NCBI GenBank assembly: GCA_015069185.1
Contig: SVJB01000001.1
Location: 141,037-205,036, forward strand
DNA length: 64,000 nt
Origin: Oscillospiraceae bacterium
GTDB taxonomy: Bacteria; Bacillota; Clostridia; UBA1212; UBA1255
Reading direction: 5' to 3'
A model generated the notes under the pieces. It made no database searches and was not told the origin of the DNA. It saw only the letters and a program-made list of their open reading frames with translations. The translations under genes and the position numbers were made by a program. Of this stretch, positions 1 through 10,837 are shown in pieces (within the stretch, counting starts at the first letter, position 1; each line of letters begins with the position of its first letter).

Positions 1-1
1 T

Positions 2-1432
2 GATGGCACAAGAAAAGTAACAGGTTTTAAGATTTTTCAAGCTGATACTCCTTGGACAAATAACCAGGGCTTTGATGTTCAGTATCAGAACGGAAGCGAC
101 GAATGGAAGACTGCTTTGTCAGTAACAGCTTCAGACCTCGGAATAACAGATGGTAGCAAGTGGAAAGAGTACTCATATACCTTCGCTCAGACTCTTGAAC
201 TTACAGCATTCAGAATTTACGTTCCTACAGCTATGATAGGTGCAGGTGTGTCTGCTGTTGAATTATCAGAACTTGAGATTTATTCAAACGAAGAGCCAAA
301 GGTTAATCCTAATGCTAAGGTAAACCTTGCTCAAATGCTTGGTGTTACATATCATTGGTCCGGTACATGGGGCAACCAAGAGGATGACAACGCAGGTAAT
401 AATAATGGTCTTAATTGCTTCGACGGCAGAATCGGCGGAGACGATAACAAATGGGGTAGTGCTAATCTTAAAGAAGAGGCTCAGTATGTTGGTGTAGAAT
501 TTGCCTGGGCACAGAAAGTTGAAGGAATAAAAGTATGGCAGGCTAATACAACATGGACAGACAACCAAGGATTTGAGATTCAGTATCAAAATGGTACTGA
601 TGAATGGAAGACTGCTCTGACAGTAACAGCTGATGAGCTGGCATCTCTAGAGAAACACGGTACAGGTATTTGGAGTTACTTTGCAAAGGATTTTGATACT
701 CCGATAGAAGCTACAGCTATTAGAGTTTATGTAGCATCTGAATTTGTTGGTAGCAAAGATGCTGTTGAGCTTACAGAATTTGCTGTTTATGGTGTTGCTC
801 AATTCGGCGGCAAGGGTACAGGTAAGAATGATAGTAACTACGATATCGGTACAGTTACTCAATTAGATCTCTCAGGCGCTAAGGCGTATGCTACAACAAT
901 TGGTAGTGGCGCTGCTCAGTCTGCAATTGATGGTGATATTAATAGTAAATGGGGTGCACAACAGGGTATTATGCCACAGTCCTTATTAATCGATCTTGGT
1001 ACAGCTCAGAATATTGCAGGCTTTATTATAAATCAGGATCATAACTGGACAGACGTTACTGCATATACTTTAGAAGCAAACGTAAATGGCGAATGGATTG
1101 AGATTCTTTCCGAAAAGGATATAGATATGGATGAGGAATATCAGAAATATCTTGAGAACATTTGGAATACGTCTTTAATTCGTTTTACATTCACAGCCGT
1201 TGGTGACGGATGTAACCGTGGTGACGGCAATCAGCCTACAACAAGTGTTGATATGAAGGAAGTTAAGATTTTAACAGCTGAACCTGTTAACGATACACCT
1301 GATACACCTGACACACCTGATACTCCTGATACACCTGACACAGGAGATAACGGTCTTGTATTTGTTGCTATGATCGCTGTATGTGCTATGTGCGCAGCTA
1401 CATTAATTATTAAGAGAAAATCTGAAAATTAA
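2..1432 (+). CDS. Surface protein with tandem discoidin-like domains, 3' part only
   Basis: The reading frame is open to the left edge, so the 5' end is missing; 476 codons are visible. Two successive copies of a galactose-binding/F5-8 C-like beta domain share strings such as WTxNQGFxxQYQNGxxEWKTAL and a closing VELxExxxY. A third, more divergent copy (about residues 280-400) contains SAIDGDINSKWG and LLIDLGTAQNIAGF, typical of F5/8 type C (discoidin) folds, which generally bind glycans. A DTP-repeat stalk follows. The C-terminus is TPDTGD, a hydrophobic helix and a KRK tail, resembling a degenerate LPXTG sorting signal or a simple membrane anchor. It is likely an exported cell-surface glycan-binding protein or glycosidase tail; the catalytic part, if any, lies outside the window. 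A strong terminator follows. Confidence 0.8.
   Translation, partial: DGTRKVTGFKIFQADTPWTNNQGFDVQYQNGSDEWKTALSVTASDLGITDGSKWKEYSYTFAQTLELTAFRIYVPTAMIGAGVSAVELSELEIYSNEEPKVNPNAKVNLAQMLGVTYHWSGTWGNQEDDNAGNNNGLNCFDGRIGGDDNKWGSANLKEEAQYVGVEFAWAQKVEGIKVWQANTTWTDNQGFEIQYQNGTDEWKTALTVTADELASLEKHGTGIWSYFAKDFDTPIEATAIRVYVASEFVGSKDAVELTEFAVYGVAQFGGKGTGKNDSNYDIGTVTQLDLSGAKAYATTIGSGAAQSAIDGDINSKWGAQQGIMPQSLLIDLGTAQNIAGFIINQDHNWTDVTAYTLEANVNGEWIEILSEKDIDMDEEYQKYLENIWNTSLIRFTFTAVGDGCNRGDGNQPTTSVDMKEVKILTAEPVNDTPDTPDTPDTPDTPDTGDNGLVFVAMIAVCAMCAATLIIKRKSEN
1292..1342 (+). repeat. 9-bp coding minisatellite (Asp-Thr-Pro stalk)
   Basis: Five near-identical copies of gatacacct (variants gacacacct, gatactcct) plus a partial copy encode DTPDTPDTPDTPDTP just before the C-terminal anchor. 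Such Pro/Thr-rich stalks span the cell wall. Copy number could vary by slippage. Confidence 0.85.
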
Positions 1433-1450
1433 TTAATATTTTAACCCCCA

Positions 1451-1494
1451 AAAACAGCCTCGGCTATTTTCATTAAATAGCCGGGCTGTTTTTT
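1451..1494 (+). terminator. Intrinsic terminator after the surface protein gene
   Basis: AAACAGCC-t-CGGCTAT pairs with ATAGCCG-GGCTGTTT around a short AT loop, giving a 15-bp stem with one bulged T, followed directly by a run of T. It separates the surface-protein gene from the uvrBA operon. Confidence 0.9.
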
Positions 1495-1536
1495 ATTTAT
1501 AATTTAATTGTTCGTGTTCCTCTTTGTATCTTTTTA

Positions 1537-1545
1537 TGATATAAT
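1537..1545 (+). promoter_or_regulatory. Extended -10 promoter for the uvrB operon
   Basis: TGA-TATAAT matches an extended -10 (TGn plus perfect TATAAT) about 70 nt upstream of the uvrB GTG start. No good -35 is seen at 16-18 nt, which is typical for extended -10 promoters. Confidence 0.5.
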
Positions 1546-1616
1546 AAATTTTCGCCTGATACACATATTATATATGTTTAATCAGAGAGAATACTTTCAC
1601 AAGAGGAGGTCTTGCT

Positions 1617-3626
1617 GTGAATAATAAGTTTGTTTTACATTCTGATTTTCAACCGACAGGTGATCAGCCTGAGGCAATAGAGAAGCTTACAGAAGGCATA
1701 GAAGATGGACTTCGAGAGCAAGTATTGCTGGGCGTTACCGGTTCCGGTAAGACATTTACAATGGCAAATATTATCGCAAAGCTAAATAGACCTACTCTTG
1801 TATTGGCTCATAACAAAACTTTGGCTGGACAGCTATATTCTGAATTCAAAGAGTTCTTTCCTGAAAATTGTGTGGAGTACTTTGTATCCTACTACGACTA
1901 TTATCAACCTGAAGCATATATCCCAATTTCGGATACATATATAGAAAAAGACTCAAGTATCAACGATGAGATAGATAGATTGAGGCATAGCGCCACTGCT
2001 GCACTGTTTGAGAGACGAGATGTTATTATAGTTGCCAGTGTATCATGTATATATGGGTTAGGTGATCCGGAAGATTATGTTGATCTGATGCTTTCGCTAA
2101 GGCCCGGTATGAATGTATCTATTCAAAGTATTGCAATGCGTTTGGTGCAGATGCATTATACACATGACAAATCGGATTTTAGTACTATTAATGCATTTAA
2201 GATTGCCGGAGATACACTGCTTGTAAAGCCGGCAGGATATAAAGATACAATAATGAAGATAAGCTTCTTTGGTGATGAGATTGAGAAAATAACACAACTG
2301 AGAGCTGCAGATTATAAGGTTGTAGGTACATTGTCACATTTGGCTATATTTCCTGCTTCACATTACTCGACGACTGACGCAAAAATGGAAAGAGCAATCA
2401 AAAGCATTTTAGAAGAACTGGATATCAGAGTAGCGGAGTTAAAAGATAATAACAAAATGTTAGAAGCTTATCGATTAGAGCAACGTACCAGATATGATAT
2501 GGAAATGCTTAAGGAAACAAAATTCTGTAGTGGTATTGAGAATTACTCAAGGCATATCAGCGGAAGACTCCCGGGAAGCGCACCATATACATTATTAGAT
2601 TATTTTCCAAAAGATTTTATAATGTTTATAGACGAATCGCATACAACCGTGCCACAGGTAAGAGCAATGTATAATGGTGATAGAGCACGTAAAGAATCTT
2701 TGGTTGAGTATGGTTTCAGACTTCCATCTGCTTTTGATAATCGGCCACTTAAATTTGATGAATTCTGCAATAAAATTAATCAGGTTATTTATGTCAGTGC
2801 TACGCCGGCTCCGTATGAAATGGGTCTTGCATCACAAGTTGTAGAGCAAATTATAAGACCGACAGGATTAATAGATCCGATAATAGAAGTAAGACCTATT
2901 GATGGACAGATAGATGATCTGGTAGGTGAGATAAGAAAAACAGCAGAGAAGAATGAAAGAGTACTTGTTACTACACTTACGAAAAAAATGGCTGAAGATC
3001 TGACTGAATATTTCACCAATATTGGCATAAAAGTAACATATCTGCATTCTGATATAAAAGCTTTAGAGAGAATGAAAATCATAAAGGACCTGAGAATGGG
3101 TGAATATGATGTGCTTGTTGGCATCAACCTGCTTAGAGAAGGTCTTGATATTCCGGAGGTATCACTTATAGCAATTCTTGATGCAGATAAGGCAGGATTT
3201 CTCAGAAGTGAGACATCGCTGATACAGACAGTTGGCAGAGCAGCAAGAAATGTAAATGGTAAAGTAATTATGTATGCCGACAGTGTTACGGAAGCAATGG
3301 CAAATGCTATCAGAGAGACTGCAAGACGAAGAGAAATACAAATTGAGTATAATACTCAGAATAATATTACTCCACGCAGTATACAGAAAGATGTGCGCGC
3401 TATTATCGAGACAGTACACAGAGAAGATGATTCGGTAGATGTATATGAAACAGACGCAGCGCTCAAGTCCGGCTTGATATTAACTGATGAAGAACTTGAC
3501 ATGGATGTATACGCATTGATTGATAAATTAACTGAGAAAATGGCTGAGGCTGCTTCGCAGCTTAAATACGAAGAAGCTGCTGCTATCAGAGATGCAATTC
3601 GTAAACTTAAGAAGGAGCTTATGTAA
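1617..3626 (+). CDS. uvrB: Excinuclease ABC subunit B (UvrB)
   Basis: DNA-damage-verifying helicase-like subunit of the UvrABC nucleotide excision repair nuclease. At 669 aa it is full length. Walker A GVTGSGKT lies at residues 39-46; the beta-hairpin region [12 protein letters not shown] that clamps DNA, the DEAD-like DESHTTVPQ motif, the helicase motif QTVGRAARN and the C-terminal UVR domain (last ~40 residues, which contacts UvrC) are all present. Translation starts at a GTG seven bases after AGAGGAGGT; no better ATG exists. uvrA starts one base after the stop, so the two are co-transcribed. uvrC is not in the window. Confidence 0.97.
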   Translation: MNNKFVLHSDFQPTGDQPEAIEKLTEGIEDGLREQVLLGVTGSGKTFTMANIIAKLNRPTLVLAHNKTLAGQLYSEFKEFFPENCVEYFVSYYDYYQPEAYIPISDTYIEKDSSINDEIDRLRHSATAALFERRDVIIVASVSCIYGLGDPEDYVDLMLSLRPGMNVSIQSIAMRLVQMHYTHDKSDFSTINAFKIAGDTLLVKPAGYKDTIMKISFFGDEIEKITQLRAADYKVVGTLSHLAIFPASHYSTTDAKMERAIKSILEELDIRVAELKDNNKMLEAYRLEQRTRYDMEMLKETKFCSGIENYSRHISGRLPGSAPYTLLDYFPKDFIMFIDESHTTVPQVRAMYNGDRARKESLVEYGFRLPSAFDNRPLKFDEFCNKINQVIYVSATPAPYEMGLASQVVEQIIRPTGLIDPIIEVRPIDGQIDDLVGEIRKTAEKNERVLVTTLTKKMAEDLTEYFTNIGIKVTYLHSDIKALERMKIIKDLRMGEYDVLVGINLLREGLDIPEVSLIAILDADKAGFLRSETSLIQTVGRAARNVNGKVIMYADSVTEAMANAIRETARRREIQIEYNTQNNITPRSIQKDVRAIIETVHREDDSVDVYETDAALKSGLILTDEELDMDVYALIDKLTEKMAEAASQLKYEEAAAIRDAIRKLKKELM

Positions 3627-3627
3627 A

Positions 3628-6468
3628 ATGAAAGATAATTATATTATCATAGAAGGCGCCAAAGAAAATAATTTAAAAAATATAAATGTTACGATTCCTA
3701 AAAACAAATTAGTTGTTTTCACAGGACTTAGCGGTAGTGGTAAATCATCACTTGCTTTTGAGACTATCTATGCAGAGGGCCAGAGACGCTATATGGAGTC
3801 TCTGTCATCGTATGCAAGGATGTTTATCGGACAGATGGAAAAGCCTGATGTAGAACGTATAGAGGGCTTATCGCCGGCTATATCAATCGACCAGAAGACT
3901 ACATCCAAGAATCCAAGATCTACAGTAGGCACTGTAACAGAGATATACGACTACCTCAGATTATTATATGCCAGAGTCGGCACTCCGCACTGTCCTGTCT
4001 GTGGCAAAGAAATCAACGCTCAAACAGTAGATCAGATGACGGATACCATTATGAGTCTCAAACCGGGTACACGTGTACAGTTAATGGCACCGGTTGTTCG
4101 CGGACGCAAAGGCGAGTATACAAAATTACTGGAAGTGTTACGTAAGAATGGCTATTCCAGAGTACGGGTTGACGGTGAGATGTACGACCTAGACGAAGAG
4201 ATTACTCTGGAGAAATATAAGATTCATAATATTGAGGTAGTTGTAGACCGACTTATCATCAAGGAAGACATAGAAAGTAGAATCAGCGAATCCTTAGAAA
4301 CTGTGCTCACTTTAGCTTCCGGCTTAGCACTCGTATATGTTATGCCACATAGCGAGAATGACGAGGAGCCACAGACTGCGCCATATGAAATGCTTTTCAG
4401 CAGAAACTTTTCATGTAGCAAGTGTGGTGTCAGCCTGCCGGAGGTAAGTCCCAAAATGTTTTCCTTTAACAGTCCGCTTGGTGCTTGTGACAAGTGCGGC
4501 GGTATTGGCAGAGTAATGCAGTTTGATGAAAAATATTTTGAGAGCAAGATAGAACATAGATCTTTTAGCGACTTAGGACAGGCTATGCTTCTCAATAACA
4601 GTATGACAGAGAGAAGAGCTATTGTAGACGCTGTCAGCGAAACATATGGATTTGATCCGATAATGGAATTTAACACTTACAGCCGAGAAGTTAAGGATAT
4701 GATAATCAATGGTAGCGGAGATAAAGTTATAAAATATACAGGTGGATACATTACGCATGAAGAGCCTTTCCCCGGACTGTTACATGTGTTAGAGTCAAGA
4801 TATGAAAGAAAAATGCAGGGCAAATTTGAGGTATATCCTATTGAGTATTACATGCATGAGGATACATGCAGACAATGTGAGGGTAAACGCCTCAATAATA
4901 ATGCTTTGGCATTTACTGTAGGTGGAAAGAATATTTATGAATTTACAAGTCTACCTGTAAATGAAGCGTATGAATTCGTTACAAATCTAAAATTAAGCGA
5001 AGAAAAGACTATGATTGCTGCTGCAATTATAAAGGAACTCAAAGGTAGACTCAATTTCCTTATGAATGTTGGTCTTGGATATTTAACTTTATCAAGATCA
5101 AGCGGTACGTTATCCGGCGGAGAATCTCAGCGAATCAGATTGGCGACACAAATAGGTGCAGGCCTTGCCGGCGTTATATATATTCTGGACGAGCCAAGTA
5201 TCGGACTACACCAGAGAGATAATGCAAAGCTTCTCAAAACACTTACTGATCTACGTGATCTGGGTAATTCACTTATTGTAGTAGAGCATGATGAGGAGAC
5301 TATCAGAGCTGCTGACTATATTGTGGATATAGGTCCCGGAGCAGGTGTTCACGGAGGAAAGGTTGTAGCCTGTGGTACACCGGAAGAAATAATGAGTTGC
5401 CGAGATTCAATTACAGGTAAATACTTATCAGGAGAACTAAAAATCGATGTACCTACGCAGAGAAGAAAAGGTAATGGCAAATTTATTAGTATTAAAGGTG
5501 CCAGAGTTAATAATCTTAAGAATGTTAACGTAAATATACCATTAGGAACATTTACCTGCGTTACAGGTGTATCAGGTTCCGGTAAGAGCTCGCTTGTAAA
5601 CGAGGTGTTAGCAAAGGCAATTTTAAATGGTAGTTATGGCAAAGGCGATGTGTATGATGAGATTGTAGGCTTGCAGAATATTGATAAATTAATATTAATA
5701 GATCAGACACCTATAGGTCGTACACCAAGATCCAATCCCGCCACGTATGTTGGTCTTTTCACACCGATAAGAGAATTATTTGCTATGGTACCTGAAGCAA
5801 GGGCAAGAGGTTATAAGGCATCAAGATTCAGCTTCAATGTCAAGGGTGGCAGATGTGATGCCTGCGATGGAGACGGTATTAAGAAAATAGAAATGAACTT
5901 CCTGCCTGATGTATTTGTACCATGCGAGGTTTGTAAAGGTAAACGCTACAATAGGGAAACATTGGATATACGTTATAAAGGAAAGAATATAGCAGAGGTC
6001 CTTGATATGACGGTTGATGATGCTCTTGAATTCTTTGAAGATGTGCCACAAATAAAACGTAAAGTAGAGATGTTGTCGCAGGTAGGTCTTGGATATATAA
6101 GATTAGGTCAATCATCTACATCGTTGTCAGGCGGCGAAGCGCAGAGAGTAAAGCTTGCAGATGAATTATCAAAGGTTAGCACATCCAGAACCCTTTATAT
6201 ACTAGATGAGCCTACTACAGGACTTCACACACATGATGTAAAGCAGTTGATTGAGATTCTGCAAAGGTTGATAAATGGCGGAAATACAGTTATAGTTATA
6301 GAACATAATCTTGATATTATAAAGAATTCGGATTATATTATAGACATGGGTTACGAAGGTGGCAGCGGAGGCGGCAATGTTGTTGCATACGGTACACCTG
6401 AAGATATCGCAAAAGACACACGTTCTTATACGGGTCAGTATTTGAAAGGATTGCTTAAAAATGAGTAA
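3628..6468 (+). CDS. uvrA: Excinuclease ABC subunit A (UvrA)
   Basis: Damage-sensing ABC ATPase dimer of nucleotide excision repair; it loads UvrB onto lesions. The ORF track starts at 3592, but that start lies inside uvrB; the ATG at 3628 follows GAAGGAGC with good spacing and gives 946 aa, the usual family length. Walker A motifs GLSGSGKSS (about residue 33) and GVSGSGKSS (about 647), two ABC signatures ([16 protein letters not shown]), and the zinc-binding CxxC pairs CSKC/CDKC and CDAC/CEVC are intact. Its 3' end overlaps clpE by 8 nt, indicating translational coupling. Confidence 0.97.
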   Translation: MKDNYIIIEGAKENNLKNINVTIPKNKLVVFTGLSGSGKSSLAFETIYAEGQRRYMESLSSYARMFIGQMEKPDVERIEGLSPAISIDQKTTSKNPRSTVGTVTEIYDYLRLLYARVGTPHCPVCGKEINAQTVDQMTDTIMSLKPGTRVQLMAPVVRGRKGEYTKLLEVLRKNGYSRVRVDGEMYDLDEEITLEKYKIHNIEVVVDRLIIKEDIESRISESLETVLTLASGLALVYVMPHSENDEEPQTAPYEMLFSRNFSCSKCGVSLPEVSPKMFSFNSPLGACDKCGGIGRVMQFDEKYFESKIEHRSFSDLGQAMLLNNSMTERRAIVDAVSETYGFDPIMEFNTYSREVKDMIINGSGDKVIKYTGGYITHEEPFPGLLHVLESRYERKMQGKFEVYPIEYYMHEDTCRQCEGKRLNNNALAFTVGGKNIYEFTSLPVNEAYEFVTNLKLSEEKTMIAAAIIKELKGRLNFLMNVGLGYLTLSRSSGTLSGGESQRIRLATQIGAGLAGVIYILDEPSIGLHQRDNAKLLKTLTDLRDLGNSLIVVEHDEETIRAADYIVDIGPGAGVHGGKVVACGTPEEIMSCRDSITGKYLSGELKIDVPTQRRKGNGKFISIKGARVNNLKNVNVNIPLGTFTCVTGVSGSGKSSLVNEVLAKAILNGSYGKGDVYDEIVGLQNIDKLILIDQTPIGRTPRSNPATYVGLFTPIRELFAMVPEARARGYKASRFSFNVKGGRCDACDGDGIKKIEMNFLPDVFVPCEVCKGKRYNRETLDIRYKGKNIAEVLDMTVDDALEFFEDVPQIKRKVEMLSQVGLGYIRLGQSSTSLSGGEAQRVKLADELSKVSTSRTLYILDEPTTGLHTHDVKQLIEILQRLINGGNTVIVIEHNLDIIKNSDYIIDMGYEGGSGGGNVVAYGTPEDIAKDTRSYTGQYLKGLLKNE

Positions 6469-8794
6469 TGGAGAATTATGCAGTATATGTAAGAAAAGAA
6501 TAGCAACTGTGTTTATGACACAGATAGATAAAGACGGAAACCAGATAAACAAAGGTTTATGTCTGGTTTGTGCAAAGAAAATGGGACTGCCTCAGGTAAC
6601 TAAAATACTTGAGCAGATGGGTATATCAGACGAGGAACTGGAGGCGATGAGCGACAACATCAATTCTCTTATGGCTCCGGGTGAAGAGGGTGAGATTTTA
6701 GAAAGTGCCGGGGATGACAGCAATGCTGCGCCATCCGGTACAAATACGCCCAACCTTTTCAACATGTTTAATAACTTGAGCTCTATGTTCCCACATTCAT
6801 CAGAGCCACCACGCAGGCCTGATAATCAGAAGGGCGGTAAGGGCGCTAAGGGTGAAAAGGAGCAGAAGCCTCAATATAAGTTCTTATCTGCTTACAGCAC
6901 AGACTTGACAAAGAAAGCTACAGACGGAAAGATTGATAATGTTGTTGGTCGCGACAGAGAGATACAACGTATGATTCAGATACTGAACAGACGAACCAAA
7001 AATAATCCTGTACTTATAGGTGAGGCCGGTGTAGGTAAGACTGCAATCGCAGAAGGTCTGGCTCTTGCCATATCCAGAGGACAGGTGCCCAGTAAACTAT
7101 TGGGGCTTCGTGTACACCTACTGGATTTGACTGCTATGGTAGCCGGCACACAATTCAGAGGTCAGTTTGAGTCAAGAATGAAAGGTGTTATAGATGAGGT
7201 CAAGAGCGCAGGTAATATAGTGCTTGTTATAGACGAGGTTCATAATATTATGGGCGCAGGAGAAGCAGAAGGTTCTCTGAATGCAGCAAACATACTCAAA
7301 CCTGCTTTGTCACGCGGTGAGATACAGGTAATTGGCGCTACAACACTCAAAGAGTATAGGAAGTTCATTGAGAAAGACAGCGCCTTAGAGAGACGTTTCC
7401 AGCCTATATACGTAAATGAGCCGACTATATCAGAAGCAATAGAGATATTAAAGGGAATCAAGGTACATTACGAGGTGTACCATAAGGTAAGGATTAGTGA
7501 CAGATTAATTGAAGATGCCGTACGTATGTCAGAAAGATATATAGCTGATAGATTCTTGCCTGATAAGGCTATTGACGTAATTGATGAAGCTGCGTCACGC
7601 GCTAACCTACGCAATCCGGTGCTGCCTCAAATAGCTGAAGTAAATAAGAAAATTGCTGAAGTAAATCAACAAATTGCTGATACAGAAGCAAAAGAATTTA
7701 AGACAGATGAGGAGCGGAACGAAGGCTTCCGTGAGATTGCAGAACTCAAAAGTCAGCTTGCAGTACTACAGAATCAATTAAATGAGCTGTCAGAACATGA
7801 ATATGTAGATATTATTTACGACGATATTGCAAAAGTAATTGAGACATGGACCGGAATACCTGTGAAAACAATTTCAGCTGACGAAGCTCAAAGATTGCTT
7901 ACATTAGAAGAGAGGTTAAAGCAAAAGGTTATTGGTCAGGATGATGCAATATCATCACTGGCAAAGGCTATCAGACGCAATCGCTCGGGCTTCAAAAACA
8001 AGTTTAAACCATCGTCATTTATATTTGTAGGACCAACAGGTGTAGGTAAGACAGAGCTTGTAAAGCAGCTTACAATTGAAATGTTTGGTACTATTGAGGC
8101 TTTAGTCAGACTGGATATGTCTGAATACATGGAAAAGCATACTGTCTCAAAGCTTATCGGTTCACCACCCGGATATGTAGGATTTGATGAAGCAGGACAG
8201 CTTACTGAGAAAATAAGACGCAGACCTTATTCTGTAATACTACTTGATGAGATTGAGAAGGCACATGCAGATGTATATAATATGCTATTGCAGATTTTAG
8301 ATGACGGCAGACTGACTGACAGTCAGGGTAGGACTGTTAATTTTGAAAACACAATAATTATAATGACATCTAATGCAGGTACATCTATCAAGAGTGTTTC
8401 TTTGGGCTTTAATGCAGATGAGAATAATTCTATGTCCGAAATGGCATTGGATGCTCTTAAAAACATATTCAGGCCTGAATTCCTCAACCGTGTTGACAAG
8501 ACCATTGTTTTCAACAGATTAACACGCGATAATCTTATTGATATATCAAAGATCCTTGTAGGCGAAGTTATTGGACAATGCAAGGATAAGGGTATTGAGA
8601 TGACTGTAGAGGATAGTGTATATGAGTATCTGGCTGAAAATGGCTATGATGAAAAGTATGGAGCAAGACCTCTTGCAAGGCTCATCGAGAAAGATATAGA
8701 AGATGAGCTTGCAGATATGTATTTGCAGGGCAAGTTGACATCGGGATCAACACTTAAACTAAAAGTAAAAGAAGGTAGGATTGTTATATCTTGA
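6461..8794 (+). CDS. clpE: ClpE-type AAA+ unfoldase with N-terminal zinc finger
   Basis: Class I Clp/Hsp100 ATPase that unfolds substrates for ClpP. Instead of the Clp_N repeat domain it begins with a C4 zinc finger (C7xxC10 and C34xxC37, 23 residues between the pairs), the hallmark of ClpE. Two AAA+ modules follow: Walker A GEAGVGKT at about 187 and GPTGVGKTE at about 524, with a coiled-coil, UVR-like middle region at about 390-450. L648-G-F lies where the ClpP-docking loop ([LIV]GF) is expected, so it probably works with ClpP. At 777 aa it is longer than B. subtilis ClpE (about 700) because of a low-complexity linker (about 75-135). It overlaps both uvrA and helD. Placement inside a DNA-repair operon is unusual. 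Confidence 0.88.
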   Translation: MSNGELCSICKKRIATVFMTQIDKDGNQINKGLCLVCAKKMGLPQVTKILEQMGISDEELEAMSDNINSLMAPGEEGEILESAGDDSNAAPSGTNTPNLFNMFNNLSSMFPHSSEPPRRPDNQKGGKGAKGEKEQKPQYKFLSAYSTDLTKKATDGKIDNVVGRDREIQRMIQILNRRTKNNPVLIGEAGVGKTAIAEGLALAISRGQVPSKLLGLRVHLLDLTAMVAGTQFRGQFESRMKGVIDEVKSAGNIVLVIDEVHNIMGAGEAEGSLNAANILKPALSRGEIQVIGATTLKEYRKFIEKDSALERRFQPIYVNEPTISEAIEILKGIKVHYEVYHKVRISDRLIEDAVRMSERYIADRFLPDKAIDVIDEAASRANLRNPVLPQIAEVNKKIAEVNQQIADTEAKEFKTDEERNEGFREIAELKSQLAVLQNQLNELSEHEYVDIIYDDIAKVIETWTGIPVKTISADEAQRLLTLEERLKQKVIGQDDAISSLAKAIRRNRSGFKNKFKPSSFIFVGPTGVGKTELVKQLTIEMFGTIEALVRLDMSEYMEKHTVSKLIGSPPGYVGFDEAGQLTEKIRRRPYSVILLDEIEKAHADVYNMLLQILDDGRLTDSQGRTVNFENTIIIMTSNAGTSIKSVSLGFNADENNSMSEMALDALKNIFRPEFLNRVDKTIVFNRLTRDNLIDISKILVGEVIGQCKDKGIEMTVEDSVYEYLAENGYDEKYGARPLARLIEKDIEDELADMYLQGKLTSGSTLKLKVKEGRIVIS

Positions 8795-10821
8795 TTAAGG
8801 ATAGATACAGCGATTTTGAGCAAGACTATCTGGGAAGAACTCAAAATGCTATAAATGTAAATATAAATGAAGAGTTGGAGTCTCTTAAGAAAAAACGTGA
8901 GCTTATACTAGAAGAACGTCAATATCTTGGTGATTATAACTATGAGCTTAAAGATGACGAGATTTACAATCTTATGAAGGTTGAGCATGTAGATACAAAT
9001 GCGTATGTTTATTCGCTGCACCGTTTAGATAAGTTGGGAAAGCTTATGAAAGAGCCGTATTTTGCACGCTTTGATTTTGCAGAGATTGACGAAGAGGATG
9101 AAGACGAAGATGACCTTCCTGAGCCGCAGGATGCAGATAATTACTATCTTGGCATCACAACTCTCAGGGATCCGGATAGCGGTTATATACTTGTATATGA
9201 CTGGAGGACTCCTATTGCTTCTTTGTATTACGAATCAAATCCCGGTCCGGCTGCTTATACAGCTCCCTCCGGAGATATTAAGGGATTGCTGTTTGGCAAG
9301 CGAAGATATACCTTCAATAATGGTAAGTTGCTTCGTTTCTGTGATGTTGACATGCCATCAGATGATGAGTTCTTAAATGACGCATTGGCCAGCCATGCGG
9401 ATAGCCATATGAAGACTATTATCAATACTATACAGACACAGCAATATAAAATAATGCGTGATTATATTGACGGCGTATCAATACTGCAAGGTTGTGCAGG
9501 CAGTGGCAAATCATCTATTGCTCTCCATAAGATAGCGTATATCATGTATCATTTTAGAAATAAGTTAGAGAATAAGAAAATAATGATTGTGTCACCAAAC
9601 GGCATCTTTTCTGACTATATATCTACTGTGCTTCCTGATCTCGGAGAAGAGAATGTTGACAGTGTACTTCCTGAAGATATGGTAAATGAAATATTGAAAA
9701 TACACGAGGGTTACACATATTTCTCACGCGAGCAAGCTATCGAGGCAGGATTATCGTCGATTCCGTATAAAGCAACCATGGAATTCAGAAACGCTGTTGT
9801 TGATTATATCAAGTACCTGTCAAAAACTATTTTTTCACCGGAAGATCTAATAATTGAACAAGCTGACAAAGAAATTACTGTTGGTGAAAATGAACTCAGA
9901 GATCTTTTTTATTCTGTTTATGCAGACATATCGCTTATGGATAGGACTGCTAAGGTGGCAGAGCATGTTTGTGACAAGTACCGTATCAGAGCAAATGAAC
10001 AGAGGCAGCAGATTTTCTATGAGTTACAATATATGATGAAGTCATTATCAATGACAGTATTGTACAAAATGATGTATACAGATGATGTATTTGCTGACAA
10101 GTACGGATATAATTTATCGGAAGATATGATTACAAAAGAAAATTCATGGGAAGACGCATGTGCTCTTGCTTTGATGACATTAAATATGTGCAATACAGAC
10201 GAGCTATCCAAAGATGTTTTCTATATTATTGCAGATGAAGCGCAGGATCTTATACCGGTATTTATTGATGTTTTAAAAACGTTTTACCAAGGATCAAATT
10301 ATCTATTCGTAGGCGATAAGAATCAGATGGTTTTCAACGGAACAGGTAATTTTGTAGAGGATATCAAGACTATTGTACTGAAGCGTCCACTTAGAGTATA
10401 CACGCTTGACACAAACTATAGATCAACAATAGAAATCTCAGACTATTCTGTGCGATATCTTACAGATAACAGCACTGTGACGTCTGTGCGTCACGGCGCA
10501 GACGTTATTGAAGAGACAAATCTCACAGGTGATGTGTGTCGCGAAGCTGTTATAGAACACATTCGTAAAATGGTAGATAATGGCTTTACCAGCGTTACTT
10601 TACTATGTAATACGCTCAAAGAGGCACAACGAATAAGAAATATGCTTAGACTACCAATGGCTATTGAGAATAAAATAACATTTAAGGCGCTGCCTGTTTA
10701 CCTGGCTAAGGGCTTAGAATATGATTGTGTTATCACTTATAACGTATCTGATGACTTAATGTATACTGCGTGCACAAGAGCTATGCACCAGCTGGTTGTA
10801 CTTAAAGATTGTTCGCTATAA
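8791..10821 (+). CDS. helD: HelD-like RNA polymerase recycling ATPase (UvrD superfamily)
   Basis: SF1 helicase-like motor that removes stalled or inactive RNA polymerase from DNA. Family marks: N-terminal coiled coil with YLGRTQ...ERQYLGDYNYELKDDE, the DWRTPIASLYYE and GKRRYTFNNGKL segments typical of HelD, Walker A GCAGSGKSS at about 234, Walker B ADEAQD at about 481, DTNYRST and a C-terminal TACTRAMH motif. At 676 aa it is somewhat shorter than B. subtilis HelD (about 774). The start is a TTG overlapping the clpE stop by 4 nt; GGTAGGA lies 10 nt upstream and no in-frame ATG is better placed. It is coupled to clpE and followed 16 nt later by whiA. Confidence 0.88.
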   Translation: MIKDRYSDFEQDYLGRTQNAINVNINEELESLKKKRELILEERQYLGDYNYELKDDEIYNLMKVEHVDTNAYVYSLHRLDKLGKLMKEPYFARFDFAEIDEEDEDEDDLPEPQDADNYYLGITTLRDPDSGYILVYDWRTPIASLYYESNPGPAAYTAPSGDIKGLLFGKRRYTFNNGKLLRFCDVDMPSDDEFLNDALASHADSHMKTIINTIQTQQYKIMRDYIDGVSILQGCAGSGKSSIALHKIAYIMYHFRNKLENKKIMIVSPNGIFSDYISTVLPDLGEENVDSVLPEDMVNEILKIHEGYTYFSREQAIEAGLSSIPYKATMEFRNAVVDYIKYLSKTIFSPEDLIIEQADKEITVGENELRDLFYSVYADISLMDRTAKVAEHVCDKYRIRANEQRQQIFYELQYMMKSLSMTVLYKMMYTDDVFADKYGYNLSEDMITKENSWEDACALALMTLNMCNTDELSKDVFYIIADEAQDLIPVFIDVLKTFYQGSNYLFVGDKNQMVFNGTGNFVEDIKTIVLKRPLRVYTLDTNYRSTIEISDYSVRYLTDNSTVTSVRHGADVIEETNLTGDVCREAVIEHIRKMVDNGFTSVTLLCNTLKEAQRIRNMLRLPMAIENKITFKALPVYLAKGLEYDCVITYNVSDDLMYTACTRAMHQLVVLKDCSL

Positions 10822-10837
10822 TTCGTAGGAGATAAAT

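Noticed and set aside
1505-1530. GTTCGTGTTC near the uvrB promoter as a LexA (SOS) box
   Set aside because: The half-sites are in direct, not inverted, orientation and do not match CGAAC-N4-GTTCG.
4224-4676. 150-aa minus-strand ORF inside uvrA and other long antisense ORFs
   Set aside because: They mirror conserved coding sequence and show no independent start signals or domain similarity.
9062-9376. 104-aa + strand ORF inside helD
   Set aside because: Out of frame within a conserved helD segment, no ribosome binding site, unlikely composition.
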